Below, one piece after another: positions 1 through 15,674 of a stretch of DNA of 64,000 nucleotides (position 1 is its first letter; each line of letters opens with the position of its first letter). The DNA comes from Cloeon dipterum (Eukaryota; Arthropoda; Insecta; Ephemeroptera; Baetidae). A model generated the notes under the pieces. The model did not search any database. It worked only from the letters and a program-made list of their open reading frames with translations, and was not told the origin of the DNA. The stretch covers positions 10,788,001 through 10,852,000 of the forward strand of contig NC_088788.1 of assembly GCF_949628265.1 (NCBI RefSeq), read 5' to 3'. Position numbers and translations under genes: made by a program.

Positions 1-3000
1 GTGTATCATCACTTACAGCCGCGGTGTGCGCGCCGCGTCGAGAGCTGCAGCGCAGATGCTGCTTGCTCAAAGTGTATTAGTGCACACCATATACGTGCGG
101 CGGCCGCTCTGCTTATTCCGAGAGGCGAGTTATGACAACTATTAGCCTCGCAGGCAATAATCATCAATACGGCATCATTATTGATCTCGATTCAACCGCA
201 CAGCCCTCTTGAGAGTGTTTACAGCCAACAGAGGATGCTAAATATAAGAGTGGAAGGAGCCATTCGGCCCGGCAAATTATATCTCCAGCCCGTATCCTCC
301 AGGAGCATTTACCGGCTGGCCGGCGTCCGATGCATCTCCGGTTTCTGTCGATGGAAACGTTTTTCCACAGCATTTAGCGACCCGCATCACCAGATCGCCG
401 CATCGTTATATTTCCTCCGATGAAAAATTTATCTTGACTGCTGAGCGATTTAAAGTAATTCGATCTAAAATGGCTCTTCACTTGCCTGAAAGATAAATGA
501 CTATGCTCCTGAAGGTAAATTAAGGCTTTTAAGGCTGCTGATCATGAAATGACATATTTAGTTTAGTTTAGTTTAGCTGTTTATTCTCACAATTTGTCAA
601 AGTACAAAATATATTTGTAACTTCACTCTAGTGTTTAACATTTTTTAAAGATTATTATGGCAGTTTAAATGAATCTGATCAGTTGGTTATTTTATTGTAG
701 CAATAAAATAATTATTATGGAAGTGATATAATGTATTTGAGAGCGTTTTGTAATAAGAGTTGATTTCAGGGTTGCAACTCAGTATTTTTTACACCGCTCG
801 GGACTTACGGTTCCGTATAACCCCATTTTTCGTGGGAGAAATGGAAGAAATTCAGTTTTTAAATCACATTCTCCTCAAAAGTCCGGAAATTGAACTTTTA
901 TTCCAAGAGTCGCTTCCTTGAAACAATCTAGTCCTCATTTTTACACTGTCACTTTTATTTTTTTATAATTAAAAAAAAAAACAACCAAGCACATCCCTGT
1001 TTGTGATCAGATTTTCGAAATTTCAGTTAGAATTTTTCAGTTGCCATCCACGCAGTGCTTAAAAATCATCAAAATACTAAAATTACTAAGCCTGAAATTA
1101 AAGCTTCAAGTTGAATAAATAAATAAATTAATGATTTTAGCTCTCAAAACAATTTTTCCCAATTTGTACGATTTTTTATAGAGAGAACATTTCATTTGGA
1201 TTGATTTCATGTGAGTTAATTCTACAATGAAATTTTCAGTCACCTGCTTTCCATTTGCCTATACTCCAGATCTAATTTATCTGATTGGATAAAATAACAA
1301 TGGACCAGGGTAAATGGACGAGGAAATAAAAAAAATAAGTAGTATTTAATTGACAGATAAAATAAAGAGTACCTTTTGCACCGCATAAGTGGCAAAGACT
1401 AACAAAAACGTCTTGCCATTCTGACCACAAAAAATAATTATCTCAAAGGCCAGCCATCGAGTGTTTGTCGTGGGAAGAATGAGGGGCGTAATATTTGCAA
1501 CGGAAATGGCAGACATGGAAAATTTGTGCGAAAATCGCGTCTCAGCAGGAGCATCTCCCCTGAGCGCGATCATAAATTTCATGTTTCACTTGGCGAGATA
1601 AGAAGGCGCCGTTCACTTGATTCCATTTCTTTCCATTTCCTGCGCACTCACCCCCGGTAGAAATCAACACACACACACACAGAGGCCTGCGCGGCGGGCG
1701 CATCAGCATCTCCGCAGCCTGTGATCTACTCCCCGGGAGCAGATCTCTCTGCATCAGGCAACGCAATAACAGAAGGCAGTCATGGGTGGAACGTATTTAA
1801 AGAATATGAGATGCATATTCACAGATACGCCGCTTCCATCGCACACTCGCGCATCGACTCAAAGCAGATGTCTATCTTCGCTCGCTGCCTGCCTGGCTAC
1901 ATGCGAGGAGCATTTTTCTTCTCGCCCACTCGGCGCTCCATCTCAGGCGGCTGCTGCTGGTTACCAAAATATGTACATATGGCTGTATTGGCGCGCGCGG
2001 AGGCCCGTGTGGTGCCCGCCGAGGGAGCGCGCCCCGGAATTGAGTTATTTCGCCGCGCATTTTTCAACACTTGCATGCACACTATCAGCAAAACGTAAAA
2101 CAGCATAAATTGAGTCGGCGTAATGGTTTCTCGCTGCGGCCAATCATCGATATATATATACCGCGTGTCGCATTTCAGGCCGAGATACTGTGAATATTCA
2201 TTTGCTTCGATTCTTTCGTGAGTTTAAAGAAAATTTAGTACAAAAGGAAATAATATGTACATATAGATGCTTCAAGCTGATTACATTTAAATGAAGGTCA
2301 TTTTATATTTTATCCTTAAAATCTCTCAAACGCTCAGTTATTTTTCAGGTTTTTTAAGAATTCTCTGCCAGCCGCACCATTTCAGGTCACGTGGTTAGCC
2401 ACCAGCCGCTGTGACGGTTAAATTGCCGAGAAAATGATTGGTTTCTGACCGTTAAACCATATGAACTATTAAAAAAAGTTTCAGTCATGCCAGCCGCCGG
2501 CAAAAATGGTCAGCCACTGCCGAGCGAAAATTTGGCTAAAGCTGGGCAACCAGCACCATTAAAATTGCGTGGATGAGACCTCTATTTATTTTAAAGGTAA
2601 GTTATTTAAACAGGACTTTCACCATCAAAGAGTCAGTTTCATCGCAAATTCCACATAATTATTGCTCTTGTCGTTAGTCATTATTTGGAGCATAAGTCCA
2701 ACAAAAAAGACTTGAATATCACAAATTCCCGCGGAAATGCCTTGATGTGCAAATCATCTCGTTCCTGACAATCCTGATGGCTCCCAAAAGGTCGAATAAC
2801 ACATTTTCTGAACTGCTGAACTACTGGGCCATTTCAACGGTGTGCAGATCTCGCAAATCGAACCAATATAGAGCCCACAGATGTTGGTTAAATGGCTACA
2901 AATGGGAATTTAACGATATCCTGGCGCCAGGGTTATATTTCTAACCTTTTCTGATGGTCTTGTCCCACCTCAGGAGTGACGCCAAGCATGATACGAGGAT

Positions 3001-3725
3001 AAGAATCTACCAATCGTGCAATTTCGGTTTCGCACTTCTCAAGAAACTACGAGTTTCACCAACCTGAAAATTTCTATACGTGATATATACATATAGGGTG
3101 TTTACGGTTATCTTTTGGCACACAGATTAATGTTCTAGTTTAATTAGAACTCGAAATATTCTCATTTTTGTGAACGCCGAATAGTTATTCACTCCAGATT
3201 TCACCCCTGATATTCCAGAAAAATTACATAACATTCATTTTACCAATAAACTTGGTTATTTTGACACGATTCTTTCAACATAACAAAAATCAGGATGGTG
3301 TTTCAAAGAAAATATAAGATTGCAGTAAATATCAACTCTCGTGTAAAGTGTAAACACCCAGCATCAAATAGAATTTGTGGGTTTCGATGTATCCGTGGTT
3401 TCTTTAAACACTTGTGAGCAGGCTATGAGTCAATTTTAACTCTAAAATGTGTTTTAACAATGAGTGAAACAAACTTAGAGCGATATAAAACAAAGTTTGA
3501 AGGTTAACAAACCTCTGTGTGTGAAAATCTTGTTAAACGAGGATAAATTTGTACAGAAATTGCAAATTTGTTACGAAACACTTTCCTCATTTAATTATAA
3601 CACCATAAAGGAACTGCGCGTACTTTTTAATAACAACAAAACCTGCTGCGTTAATTAACATGGCGCAAATTACGACACGCATCGATTTTTCAATCGCGCA
3701 GTGGCGAGAATGAGAGTGTGCATGC

Positions 3726-3746
3726 GAGAGAGAGAGAGAGAGAGAG
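3726..3746. repeat. (GA)n microsatellite
   Basis: Uninterrupted GA dinucleotide run of 21 bases inside a GC-richer island. Confidence 0.95.
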
Positions 3747-6700
3747 TTCTCATGATGAAGCACACTTGGCACACTATATTGAAACGAATGAAAGCCGCGG
3801 CCGCACACTCATCACCTGGGCCGTGCGAGCCGAGCAACACAACACGCAGCTTCCAGCGGCGGCAGCGGGCGGTTCAAAATTTTATTATCAAAAATATAAA
3901 AAGCAAGATTTATGGCCAGGCGTGTGCGTGGCTCGCAAGGCGATTCCCCAGCGGCCCCCTGGCGGAAAAAAGGGGTCGAGATTTATTTTGCCAAGAAATT
4001 GATATTAATACACCGGGGCAGGCGGGCGGGCAGGTGCGCGGCAAGAGAGTTTGCTCGCGCGCTCGGCCGCAAACACATTCAATACCTGCGAGCGAATTGT
4101 ATTAATTACATTTATTATTAATCAAACTGTTGTGATTTCCCAGGCGGCAAGCACAAGCAACAAGCTGCACACACACGTTTACATTCCGGCGAGCGCGCGC
4201 GAGTACTGTTTGCCTTTCCTCTCCGCGTCTCCAAACAAGCTTGGCTTAAGAATTCCCATTAAGCCGTATGCCTCTCGGCTGACTTTGTCTTTCGCCTTAC
4301 TTATTCATACCCGCGCCTGCCTTCTTATGGTAACGGGACTGCACAATAATACGCCGCTTGCGCCCGCTCGCGTTGTAAAGTGAGAGATGCTATCATGCGA
4401 AGACTCGACAGCCGTGCGTCTCGCTCAAAAGACGCCGATTAGATTGCACGGCGCGCGACTCGTCGCAGGGAAATGAGTGCAATGCAGTTTCGAGCTCAAA
4501 AGAGAGCAGCATTCATCGTCGTCGTCAGTAGGCAACCTGCTGAATGTGCATCATAAATGGATCGCAGGATGTTTGAAAGGGCATTCTTCTAAAAGGGTTA
4601 AATCTATGCGCTCTCAAAAGATGATGGCAGGGAGGAAAGGAACTCTAGTGCTTCAATGTAAAAGACATTCTAGATCTTGTCAGACGCAGATCTTGTCTTT
4701 GTTGCAAGTCGTGGAACTCATTAAACTATATTAACGGTGGAGCTGCACGTTCATTTTTTTTATAAAGGTATTTGATGATTAAGTTTTCTAAAAACAAAAT
4801 GTAAGCCTTTCCAGGTGCCTGAATTTTTTGGAGAAAAATACTGAGTAAATTTTATGCTTTGTCGAGAGCAGGGAATTTTAAAATGAATTTTTAGCGACAT
4901 ATTTGTATTTTTCATTAAATCCAACAAGTTAAAAAATTTAAATGAAAAACCAAAAAATGCTAATTATTTAATGGAAGATTCTTTCTCTCTAATTATATCT
5001 AATTAATGTCCATTTATTGAAAGGACAATACGGAAAACTGAAATGAGCAATTCTATTTCTGCAATTTACATGGTAAATTTCGTATATTCATATTAATAAC
5101 AGTGGTTTTTCCAGCATACAATATACTCTAGAAGATACACGTGGAATAGCTTCATCTTATTTCTATAGGACGAGGAAAAATTTCCAATTTATACGACGCA
5201 ATATAGAATCTGCTCCGCACAATGGAACAAGTTAGTGGTTGATTTGGAGGAAAATGAACGGAGCAGAAGAAAAGAAGCGGCTCTCAGCTGATTGATTTAC
5301 AGCAAGTTTTATTAGCAGTTCATTAAATCAGAACTCTCGGCTCTGGGCTGTCTTTTTTGGTTTGCGAGAAGGAAGTGGGAGTGGCGAGAAAGAGAGTGCG
5401 AGAGAAACCCCGAAATAATAGGAGGTGCCGGCCGAGCAGTGAGAACTTTTCCAGATGTTGGAGTAGTTTTTGATTAATAGACTCGACTGGCGCTGTGAAG
5501 TTCCATCCACGCTCACTAGCTCTTTCTTCCTTCCACCTACAGACGCACGACGAGGTAAAAATTGTCTTTGAAGAACAAAGAGATTTTCTCGTGAGCAAGA
5601 CTCTCCGGCCGCCGCGCTCGCACAGAGAAAGCAATTTAATCGCCTCCGATGTATTCTGCACACCCCCTCGAGCTTTTAATGATTCGTTGGCAATAAGATA
5701 GCGAGGTTTTGTTTTCATTTATCTGCGGCCTCTTCAAATGCTATTTTATTCTTAGTGGGATGTACCTTTCAATTATAGTAAGTTTTGTTGTAAAACTCTA
5801 CTTTGTAATGTTTAAAAATCTCTTTAATGTTTTAATGCAAATTTTTAGGTTTTTAAAAAAATTTCAAGTTTAGCAAAATGGGATTTACTCTTTTTTTTAT
5901 CAAAATTACAATATTTTTAAATAAATCATGCTTTCTTTTAAATACTAAATTTTTTTTTTTTAAAACGAAATTGAACTATTAATTTCAAATTCTTTTGCCA
6001 TTTACATTTTTTTATATTGTATAAAGATTCGTTGTTAATGTTCAATTATGACTCCAATCAGCATTAATTTAATTCTTTTTCCTTTTGTAGATCCATGCCT
6101 TTTTCAATGTTGACAGTTTTTGTATTCCGTTACATTCATGGTGAAATATCTCTTCAAGGTTATTGATTTAAACAGGTGCTCAATGTGTGCCAGGCCGATT
6201 CCGAGAAATAGCTGAAAATTTTTGTTTTTCCCAAAAAAATTTATGGTTATGATGAATTTCTCGATTTCAGGGCGACTTTGTAGCTAAACACGCACACATT
6301 TTTACACACAACAAATTAAAGTATGCACTGCTATAATGTTTTTTTTCTGAAACTTTTTTTTATAATTATTTGACTAATGTTTTAAATAAACGGATAGAAC
6401 TTCGAGAAGTCTCAACTTCTGTACTGCTAAATAATAAAAATAAAAATACAAACAGGAGCTATTAAAAGACGCTAAAATTTGAAAATATTTGTTGTTAAGA
6501 TATTTTTAAACAGGATAAAATTTAACAACTTGACTTTTCTGATTTTTATATTGCAAAATGAATTCAGTTGCTGTAGTTGCTGATATTGGACAAGATGTGG
6601 ACCGACCAAAAGTATTCCAAATAAATGGTATTTATTTTAATTTAAAATCGAAATTAGCCAGTGGCACCTCTAAATTTAGCCTATATAGAAACGAAAACCA

Positions 6701-9700
6701 TGTCAAAAAAATTGCTACTCCTAAAAATGTGGTGCTATTAGCAACTGAAAATCGTCACCAAAAATGCTGGGTAAAATCCCTTTATATCCGCTTTTAAACC
6801 GTCTATGAATCCAACAACTAAGTAAAAAGTCATCTTTTGGGTAAAAGATGTTTCAAACTCCCAGCCTTGCTCCATTCCTAGCTATAATTTTCATTTAAGT
6901 TCAAGTCTGAACCAAGGTAGAAAAATTTAATAATATTTTTCTCGGCCTCGGGAAAAATAGAGATAACAAAAAGTTTAAAAAGATAAAAAAAGGAAAAAAC
7001 TCATCTTGAGATGAAATCAGCCGTAATTGCAAGCTAAGCAAAATTGAAAAGAATCTCTCAAGCAAAGCAACAAAATACTTTTAAGTTGCGAAATTTCCTT
7101 TACAATTCCTATCTAGCCCATGTTTAGCCAGAGGACTACTTTCTTAACTAAATTAATCTAGACTTCCCGCTCGTCATTGGCGTTGTGCAAATTGCCTACC
7201 TCGGAATCGCAAGGCGCTCGAGGCAAACACCCCAGGCGCGGCGGCTCTTGCGAGCGCGCTCGCAATCAGATTTGCATAATTTTTATCAGCGAAACTTGAT
7301 TAACCGCAATTAAATTGCATAACCTATATCTGGGAAACTCGACCCGGGGGAAGCTTACGCGCGACCGCCGTGTAATCAAGCGGGGGCTGTACGCGCGTCA
7401 GCCCACCTGAAAGCTGCACGCGGAAGATGCAGAGACGAAAAACCCTTGGCTGCAATTACGCCGAGGAACACAACTTGCAGCACGCGTGTACGCAAAGGGG
7501 CCACAGCGGCGGCTTTGCGCCTGGTGACATGCTACTTGTTATTTAGCCAAGGTATGTGAGTGTGTGTTGACACGCCGCCGGTGGTTGCTGCAAGTCTATG
7601 AATATTTTAGTCCGCTCGCCTGAATGCAGCTTTTGTACATGGAGCGAGTCGAAGGGTTTCACCAGCGCCAAGCAACGAGCAGTGTTTTCAGCGGCGAAAA
7701 ACACGTGTGCACGACGACTGATCCTGCGTCACGCCCCGAGGCAGGGGTGGATGGTCGCTCTGTTTAAACGTGTAAGCGGGAAAAATTGTTTGTGGCCTCG
7801 TGTGGTATCTGTTGCGGTGAATTATTAATTTTTTTGCCCGTGGCTGCGGTGACTGGCTGATGCTGCTGACGTTGGATCAACGCCTGGTTAAACAATTTTG
7901 AAAATTTAATCAATAGATTATGATGCTGTTTTTTTACAAATCATTTCCGAGTGGGGTAAATGGAAATATTTTTAGAAATTGAATTTAAAAACACATTTGG
8001 CAACAATTTTTATTTTCAAATTTTCCACTGGTTTAGTATCTAGATTTTTGCTGGACTAAAAGCAAATTGAAATAATCAAAAATTTAATCTAAGTAGTAAA
8101 ATTTTTAATTCGGTGTTTTGAAAGATTGGAATGAAAATTAAAAATATGTTTGACTTGCACAAAATTCTATGGACGTACTAAAAGCTTTAATGTGAAAAAT
8201 TCAATTTTCGTTTGGCCTTTCGCGGCGAGAGTGTTTAGTGGCCGCGTACGTCGATGGCAACGGCCCTAAAAAGCTTCGGCGTTTGAATAAAAATCCCAAA
8301 AATTCTAAACACACACGCGGCGAAAAACAAACCATCACTTTCCATTTAGCCCACCTTATTCAATGCATGTTCGTTCACATAAACACATATACAACGCAGA
8401 CTGACGCTCCGGCAAAAGGTTGTTTGGCCGTGCGTTAATCTCTCGCATGCAAAATCTGACCAGGCTGATTTTTTTATTTTACTAACACGTAATCCGCTAA
8501 GCCGAGCACTAAATATTGTCACCATTCGTCTGCATGAAAGGCGGCTTTGCGTCGCGAGCCAAAAGACAATTCCTGCGGGAGGTGTCAAAGTAGACAGTCA
8601 CGCGAGAAAACGACCGTTTTAAATTCACCTCCTCTTTATGCAATCCGCAGCGAGCGAGCGAGCGAGCGACTGACTCGTGCATGGTTGCTCGCTTCGTCTG
8701 TCACTCAAATCCAGCTCTCGTCTGCTGCTCTAATTTCATTCCATTTTTACCGTCCGCACTGGCGCGCGTGTGTGGTTTGCTGAACAGTTCTCGCGGCCTG
8801 TAATTAGGCCTTTTTGTACACGACTCTTTGGCAAGGCAGCTGGCTGCGGCTGGTCTGCTGTTTTGATGCTCGTGTCTGGCTAGCTTTCATTCAATGCCGC
8901 GTCTTTGTTCCTCTTTCTTGTCCTGCTTGCTTTTATGACGGATGAGAACTTTTCTACACGATGGAGTTGAGATAAAACTCTGACTGCACTCTTCACCGTC
9001 TGCGTCGGTAAATGCTTCAAATCCATTTTATAGTCCTGTTGGTGCGCTTCCTATTTTTTACTGCCACCATTTCATCCCTGCAAAGGAAAATTGTTTTATT
9101 TACAAGATGTGAAACAAATATAAATCCGAGAGATAAACCTTTCACTTCCATTTTAAAGATTCCTTGTGGAGGATTTTTCTAACACTCCACCGTATGTTTA
9201 CAAGGATGTGAACTCTTCCTTAGCAATATATAGAGAAACATTTGCCTAACCCAAGAATTTACTTCTGTTTATTCGTTTCCCGGAAAATTCCTTGCAGTTA
9301 GGCACAGAGTTGAGAATTTTTATTACGATTAAAACAGATTCCAGGTCAATCTCATATTAAATTTCTTCTGTATTTTTATCTAGAATTCTTTCCTCCTTTA
9401 GTCAGAGGTCATAGCTGTTTCATTATTTCTCTCAGCAATTTTAATGCTTAGTAATTTTAAAATTTGCACAAACTTCTGTGTCAAATATGAAGCTAAATAG
9501 ACTAAAAAGTCGTGTAAATAAACCAACTATTTTGCTAAAAAAAACAGTTTAAAATTATTTGGCTATTAAAAATAAAAGCTCTTGCTGACCATTCAATAAC
9601 GGAAAAATTCTAATTATCTAAAAATTACGATCAACGTTTGTAAATAATTCCAAAAGTTGACTTTAAAATTATTTCCCAATCCTAGAGGACCACGACTTAA

Positions 9701-12700
9701 TCATAAAACTGATTGTTTTGTTTTTTTTATTCAAAGACTCGTTAAACTCAATTTACGAGTGCTCGCTCCGAAGCCTTTCTTAAAACACATAAGCGTAAAA
9801 TTGCCAGCGTGCTCACAAAGGACCCTGGAGCATTAAACAAATAAATGTGCTTTCGCTGTTGGGTCGTGGAGTGAAAGTGTAAGCTGTTGTCGTAGGAGAT
9901 CGTATTTCACTTTCGCAAGGGGGGACGCCACGCGCTCAAATTTTGTCGAGCGGATAACGCTGCAAATTCCGGAATAAATATTCATTATTTGTGCCTAGAG
10001 AGTATGAAAATTCACTTCTCTCGGCTGGCGGCGAGACTGCTCACTTGTTTATAGCAAAGCGGGCCAGATTGCAATTTGCGATGCTTATTCGAGCAGAACA
10101 CGAGCGATACAGAGGCTCGGGCGGAGGCTCTCGTCGGCACCAAGGCGGCGGCCCAGAGAGTGGTTTCATTTTATTTACAATTTAAAAAGGCATTCATCCC
10201 GGCAGCAAAGACAGCAGGCAGTTTATTTGAGCCACCTTTTCTTTTATACGGAATGGCAAATTGCGAAGGAGCGAGATAAAGCTGTATAGGAGAGGCCGGG
10301 CTGCGAGAAAAAGCGGGCCCGAGATAAAAAAGCTGCCACACTGCCGCCACCGACCTACAGAGGTTTTTATAGAAGGGGATTTGGGTGCGACGGAGATAAG
10401 TGAAAAGAGACGTCGAACGTCCGGCCCACTTGCCCGCTTGGCCACGGCTTCTTCATTCGGGTGCCAAAAATAATAGGACTCGAACATCAAATCTCTAATT
10501 TTCTCCGTGGAAGACCTTCAAAATTAGACTTGAGGGAGCTGTCGGGGAAATGGCACAGTTGATGCCTATCTCTCAGGACGCAGCCGTAGTAAAACAGATT
10601 GCAGCCAGTGTTGTCAGGAATTAAATCGCGAGAAGATCTTTCTGGAATTGACATTTACGGTTAAACAATTGAATTCGGGGAATATATATGTCACGAGGGA
10701 AGTCTTTAAAGTGGCACCGGGAGCACTGGAATTGTCTCAAGCAAAAAGTGATGCTGAAAATTCAATTTTTGCTTCTTTGAAAATTGAAAGACAACAATCC
10801 GCATTGATAATCTATTTTTGTGTGGAATCCAGGAGCAATTCAACTCAACAATGTACCATGGTAAGATCATTTCAATTTAAGATTTTGTCTCCTTTCTCGA
10901 ACATTAGACGGCTTGGCTTTTCCTTGTTTTCTCGATGTGTCTAACGTTGTGAGCCATTATTAGATTTATTTTCCATACACTGTTGAAATAAATCACGATT
11001 TTCAACAGAGAGACAGTGCTCACCACTTAACTACTAATTAGTTTGCAAAATTAGGGGCTAATTTCCTTGAAAATTTTAAAAAATTAAATAAAGAGGTTAA
11101 ATTGATTTTTCAGGACTTTGCGGAACACATCTACTCCCAGCAAAACTAAAAAAGGAAAAGTTTGTCATTCTTTTTACCTTAAAAGTCTCTATAATGAATA
11201 TAAAAGAAAGAAAGTTTCTGCTTGCTTTACTTCACCGCGCCAGCCAGCATGGTCAGCCGCCAACCACCGCAACTTTGGCTGGAAGCTACGTCAACGGTGG
11301 AATGAAAAGCACACATAATAAATAAATAATAATGTTTCAAATCTGTTTATTTCCCTCGCAACAAGTGCATTTTTCTACTAATTGTCTTATCAAAATTCAG
11401 ACAAAAGATATAATGAGTCTTCATATTTCTGCTTCATGTTTAGCGCAGAGTCAAATTTAATATATAAGAAATATTTTTCTGTTGATTCCACCACCAGCAA
11501 CCCCTTATCAAGAGGCAGGCACCTCTAAAAATTTTAAATTTTTATCGGTCTCAAGCGTGAGATATTTGAGGTGGAAGCACGCTGGACTAGCTTAGCCGCA
11601 TTGGTGTACTTTTTTACTGGCATGGCCGACAATTTTTTTTTAACTGAAGTTTGGCCCAAAGCCATATTTTTCTGCAGCACTTTAAAAAAAATTATTATTG
11701 ACCACTGGAGACTGACCAAATATTTTCCGACAGAACATATCTCAATACACATTTTATGGATAGTTAGGGCTGAAGTTGAATTTAAAAATAAAATAATTAA
11801 AACACAATATTTCTTATAGGAAAAAGGTCTTTAAAGAAATGGTGAATTCTTTTTCCCAAGACGAGTTTCACGTATCCGTGCCGCAAAAAATCTGATCTTC
11901 GCGCCTCTCTTTTCACGCCCGACTCTTCTAAGAAACTCTAAACCTCGCCATCAAAGGAAATGGAAAGAGAAAGAGGCGCGCGCGACGAGCGAGCGAGCGA
12001 GCGTCTCGAGTTGCTTTTGGCGCGCCGCAATTTGGAAAAATAGGATCGTTTGATTAAACTTTCATCCACGCACACACACACGCGCGCGCGCGCTTCTTGC
12101 TCTTACGCCGAATCACGGCCGACGATATCTATTGAAATTCTCCGGGTAAACATCATCACGGTGGAATGAATTTTAAAGCGGTGAAAAGATTGGCAAACAG
12201 CAGCGAGAGAGCGCCCTCTTTCCTTCCTTCCCCCTGACACTCTGCGCCCCGCGTATTTGCTCTGCGGAATAGCCTAACCAGCAGGCGACACACACACACT
12301 CCCTGTCTGCTGCCATTATATTATTTGCCCTCGCACTGAATACATTATTTCGTGTGCATACTTGTAAAGGGTGCCGCCGCCGCCGCCGCACCCGCGGATG
12401 CCACTCTTTTATATTCGCCTCCACTAGACCTCTGGCAATGGCGAAACAATTATTATCACGCAGTGACGCCTGTTGAATAATGAAACGACCGCACTCGCTC
12501 CCATTCGTTCGTTCGTTCATTTGCTCTCAATGCAGTACAGCACACTTCTCTTCCGTTGCTGCCTAATTGAAGGTGCACACAGCTAGCAACCGTCGAAATC
12601 GGTCCTCCTTTTTGACACGTGCGTCACAAAATTCACAGCTCTTGGGCCGAGTGTTTAGCATTGTGTGTTAACAGATAATTTGATTTGAGAAAGGTCGATC

Positions 12701-13823
12701 GAATGTAAAAGCGGGGGTTTTATGTAGATGCGACATTTAACTGCAAGTGTTTTGGCTTTCCGTGTAAATGTTGAATAAGTAAATCGTAATAATAAAACAG
12801 GTTTAACCAGGTTTTATTTTATTGTTACTTTGATAGCGGCAATCTTTGCGATAAACAGTTAAATTTAGTTTGCTACAAGTGTTGAAAATTAACAAACTTC
12901 AACATATTTATTGTGTTATATGAGGACAAAAGATTAAAAAACAGTGAATAATATTTTTGTTCGCTCCAAAAAAATGTTTAAACACAGATTGAAAAATTTG
13001 GTCGAGGTTGAAATTTTTCTATTTTCCGTTACAGTCAGGAAGAAAAAACTATAAAAACAATGTCTCCAACAACTGAGGAATATTTTCCCATTTGTTTTAA
13101 ATATTTAAAAATCATTCTCGAGGCAAACGGGCAAAATTGGAATATTGGCTTAAAATTAAAAAAGGTTTTGAAATATTTCCATCTTTTTAAACATACTGCC
13201 AGTGAATAAAACTGATTTATATTTGAGCCGTGTGAAATGACGAGAACTTATAGACTGACATACGAAAAGCTCCTTTTTTAATAAATATTTGACGACCGAC
13301 TTATTGTAATTTGGGATTGTGAATTAATCAGTTTTAAAATTTGGCTTAAAAAAATCTGTTACAAAACTAACTTGTTGAAAGTGATATTTTCCTATGACTA
13401 AAAACCTTGTTCTGCAAAAATAATTTTTTTGATAGAGTTGCGATGCTTTTCACCTCCAAGCAATGCCGAGCTCAAAATAGTTAGAATAATTGAGTTGAGG
13501 ACAATTTCCCTGTGATGCAATTAGAAACCCACCGATGCGAAATAGCAGCTTTCATCGCTATCCCGACGGCAGCACTTGCACACTCTCTAATAAGGCGCAT
13601 TATTCCGGAATTTACAGCTTTCCCGGGCATTATTCAGGGAATCCGTCCAGCCGCACCTCAGCAACCACGCTCAAAGAGGGCGTCTCGCTAAACTGCATGA
13701 AGACATACTTCAGCTTCGCATCTGCCGTTATTAAATTTACTCGGCGTTCGCGAATTCCCGCCGTGCGCAAGAAGCAATAAGAGAACGTGCGGCAGATATT
13801 CGTTTCAAATTCCGCCTGAAAGG

Positions 13824-13826
<3 letters not shown>

Positions 13827-13858
<32 letters not shown>
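13827..13858. repeat. (GA)16 microsatellite
   Basis: Uninterrupted GA run of 32 bases. It creates spurious Ser/Leu-rich open frames on the minus strand. Confidence 0.95.
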
Positions 13859-13859
<1 letters not shown>

Positions 13860-13963
13860 GCCGTTTCTTGCGCAGTTTAAGTAAGTGCTGTTTTCGCAAA
13901 AGCGTCTTAGGCGAGCGAGCAAGATGCAAAAACGCGCGTACACAAGTGAAACAAGAAGTGGGA

Positions 13964-13987
13964 TGTGTGTGTGTGTGTGTGTGTGTG
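13964..13987. repeat. (TG)12 microsatellite
   Basis: Uninterrupted TG run of 24 bases, about 105 bases downstream of the GA run. Confidence 0.95.
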
Positions 13988-15657
13988 CATGGCAATGCAC
14001 GCGGGGCGCAGGCATCGCGAAATGAGAGTACATCAATGAAAGGATTGTGGTTGCCTGCCGCAAATAAGCCGCTGCACAAATACACCCGCTCAGCACAGCG
14101 CACAATGAAAAGCAGACGGCAGACGCTTGTTATTGTTCGCGAGTATTATTATTAAGCAGAAATCTAAACAGGATTTGATATTCTCTGTGCAACTGCTGCT
14201 GTACCCTTGCTTTTATTTATTCTGCCAACTTCCTACAGTGTGTTTCAGTTCGACCCGTAAGCTCGATTCATTCGTTTTGGCATGTGGGGCTTAAATAACG
14301 TCCGATGCTGCGACATATGGTTGTTTACTCGCTTCGTTGAATTGTTGTTTCCAATATTGAGGAATCAGAACCAGTCTGCAAATCTGTAAAAAAAAGCTTC
14401 GAGCTTTTACTGTTAGAGGATCTTTGTGAAAATTGTAACCCAATATGCCTGTGTTGATTATCATTGTGAAACTTTCGTGGTATTTTTTATTTGTCATTTA
14501 ATCTGTTAAAAATTGTGTATTTTTAACGTTGGATTAATATTTACAACCGTCTGGAGAAACAGTTCAACACTGCCAAAACAAATACTTTCGGCTGAGCTAA
14601 ACGACTAAAATAGTTATATTTTCGCAAGTTCCATAGTTGATTTTGTTTTTATTTTGCAGCATTTTTAGGTGTTTGGCACTTTTTCTAAGAGCAAAAATTT
14701 AAAAGGGCAAAGGTTAAATAACTTTTATGACAATCTCTTTTAAAATCGTTTAAAAAACATATTTTTGGATTTAATCTATTAAAAAAATTAAGTCTACCGT
14801 CCCACTAAAAATAATCTATTTCCCAAAATTATCCTAATAAAAACGTGAGTAATTTAATTTTAATTCACTAATGCGTGCAGTTAGAATCAAATCGATGCCA
14901 GGTTATTAAATTTTATAAATTATTTCAGAAGTTTCAGTTTTCCGTTTTGAATTTAAATTTAATTTTGTCGGTTAATGGTAAAGATACGATGTGTACAATA
15001 TATGTGTCACTCGTTATACTCTTAAATAAAGCTCTTTAATTACAAATAATCAATATCCCCAGGGGGCGCAGACCTAGAGTTGACGCATCAATATAATTGC
15101 AGCAGCAAGCACTGTAATATATCACTTCTCTGAATAGACCTCAATGAGCGCGCAGAACACTCTCGACGTCTTCCAAGGTGTGTACTCCATTTGCACCGGT
15201 CGCATTCTGCATCGCTAAATTAACAGGTTGGGTGCACTCGTAAGGCTGACTGAGGGAGACAAGTGTGTGTATTACGTGTCTTTACCAATATGCAAGGCTC
15301 TACACAAATGCAATTACCCACCGCGAATGCATCCTTGCCGCTCGCTGCAGGCGTAATTAGCAGGCTTCGTGTGCGCAAATTAATGTAAACCGAGAGCAGC
15401 AGGTGAATAGAATTCGCAGCAAATCACACTCGGCGAGATTGAAAGCATCTCATATTCCCCGCATCGGCACATTTCGCAACACAAATTCCGTATATATACA
15501 TAATATATAATATAGTTGGGCTTTTAAAGTAATCACTTTGGCGAACGCGCGGCGGTAATCTATCCTTATTTGCACTTTAAAAGGTGAACTGGGTCGGCGT
15601 CAGGGGTAAACAAGGGTGACGACGCCACTCCGCCTTCGCAAAATAAAACTGGCATCG

Positions 15658-15674
15658 CACACACACACACACAC
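15658..15674. repeat. (CA)n microsatellite
   Basis: CA run of 17 bases. Confidence 0.9.

Noticed and set aside
10648..10944. 98-codon open frame in the gene-free region
   Set aside because: AT-rich, no recognised domain, and no supporting splice sites or neighbours.
13630..14105. Open frames of 120-157 codons on the minus strand
   Set aside because: They are made largely of GA and TG microsatellite translation (Ser-Leu and His-Thr runs) with no conserved segment.
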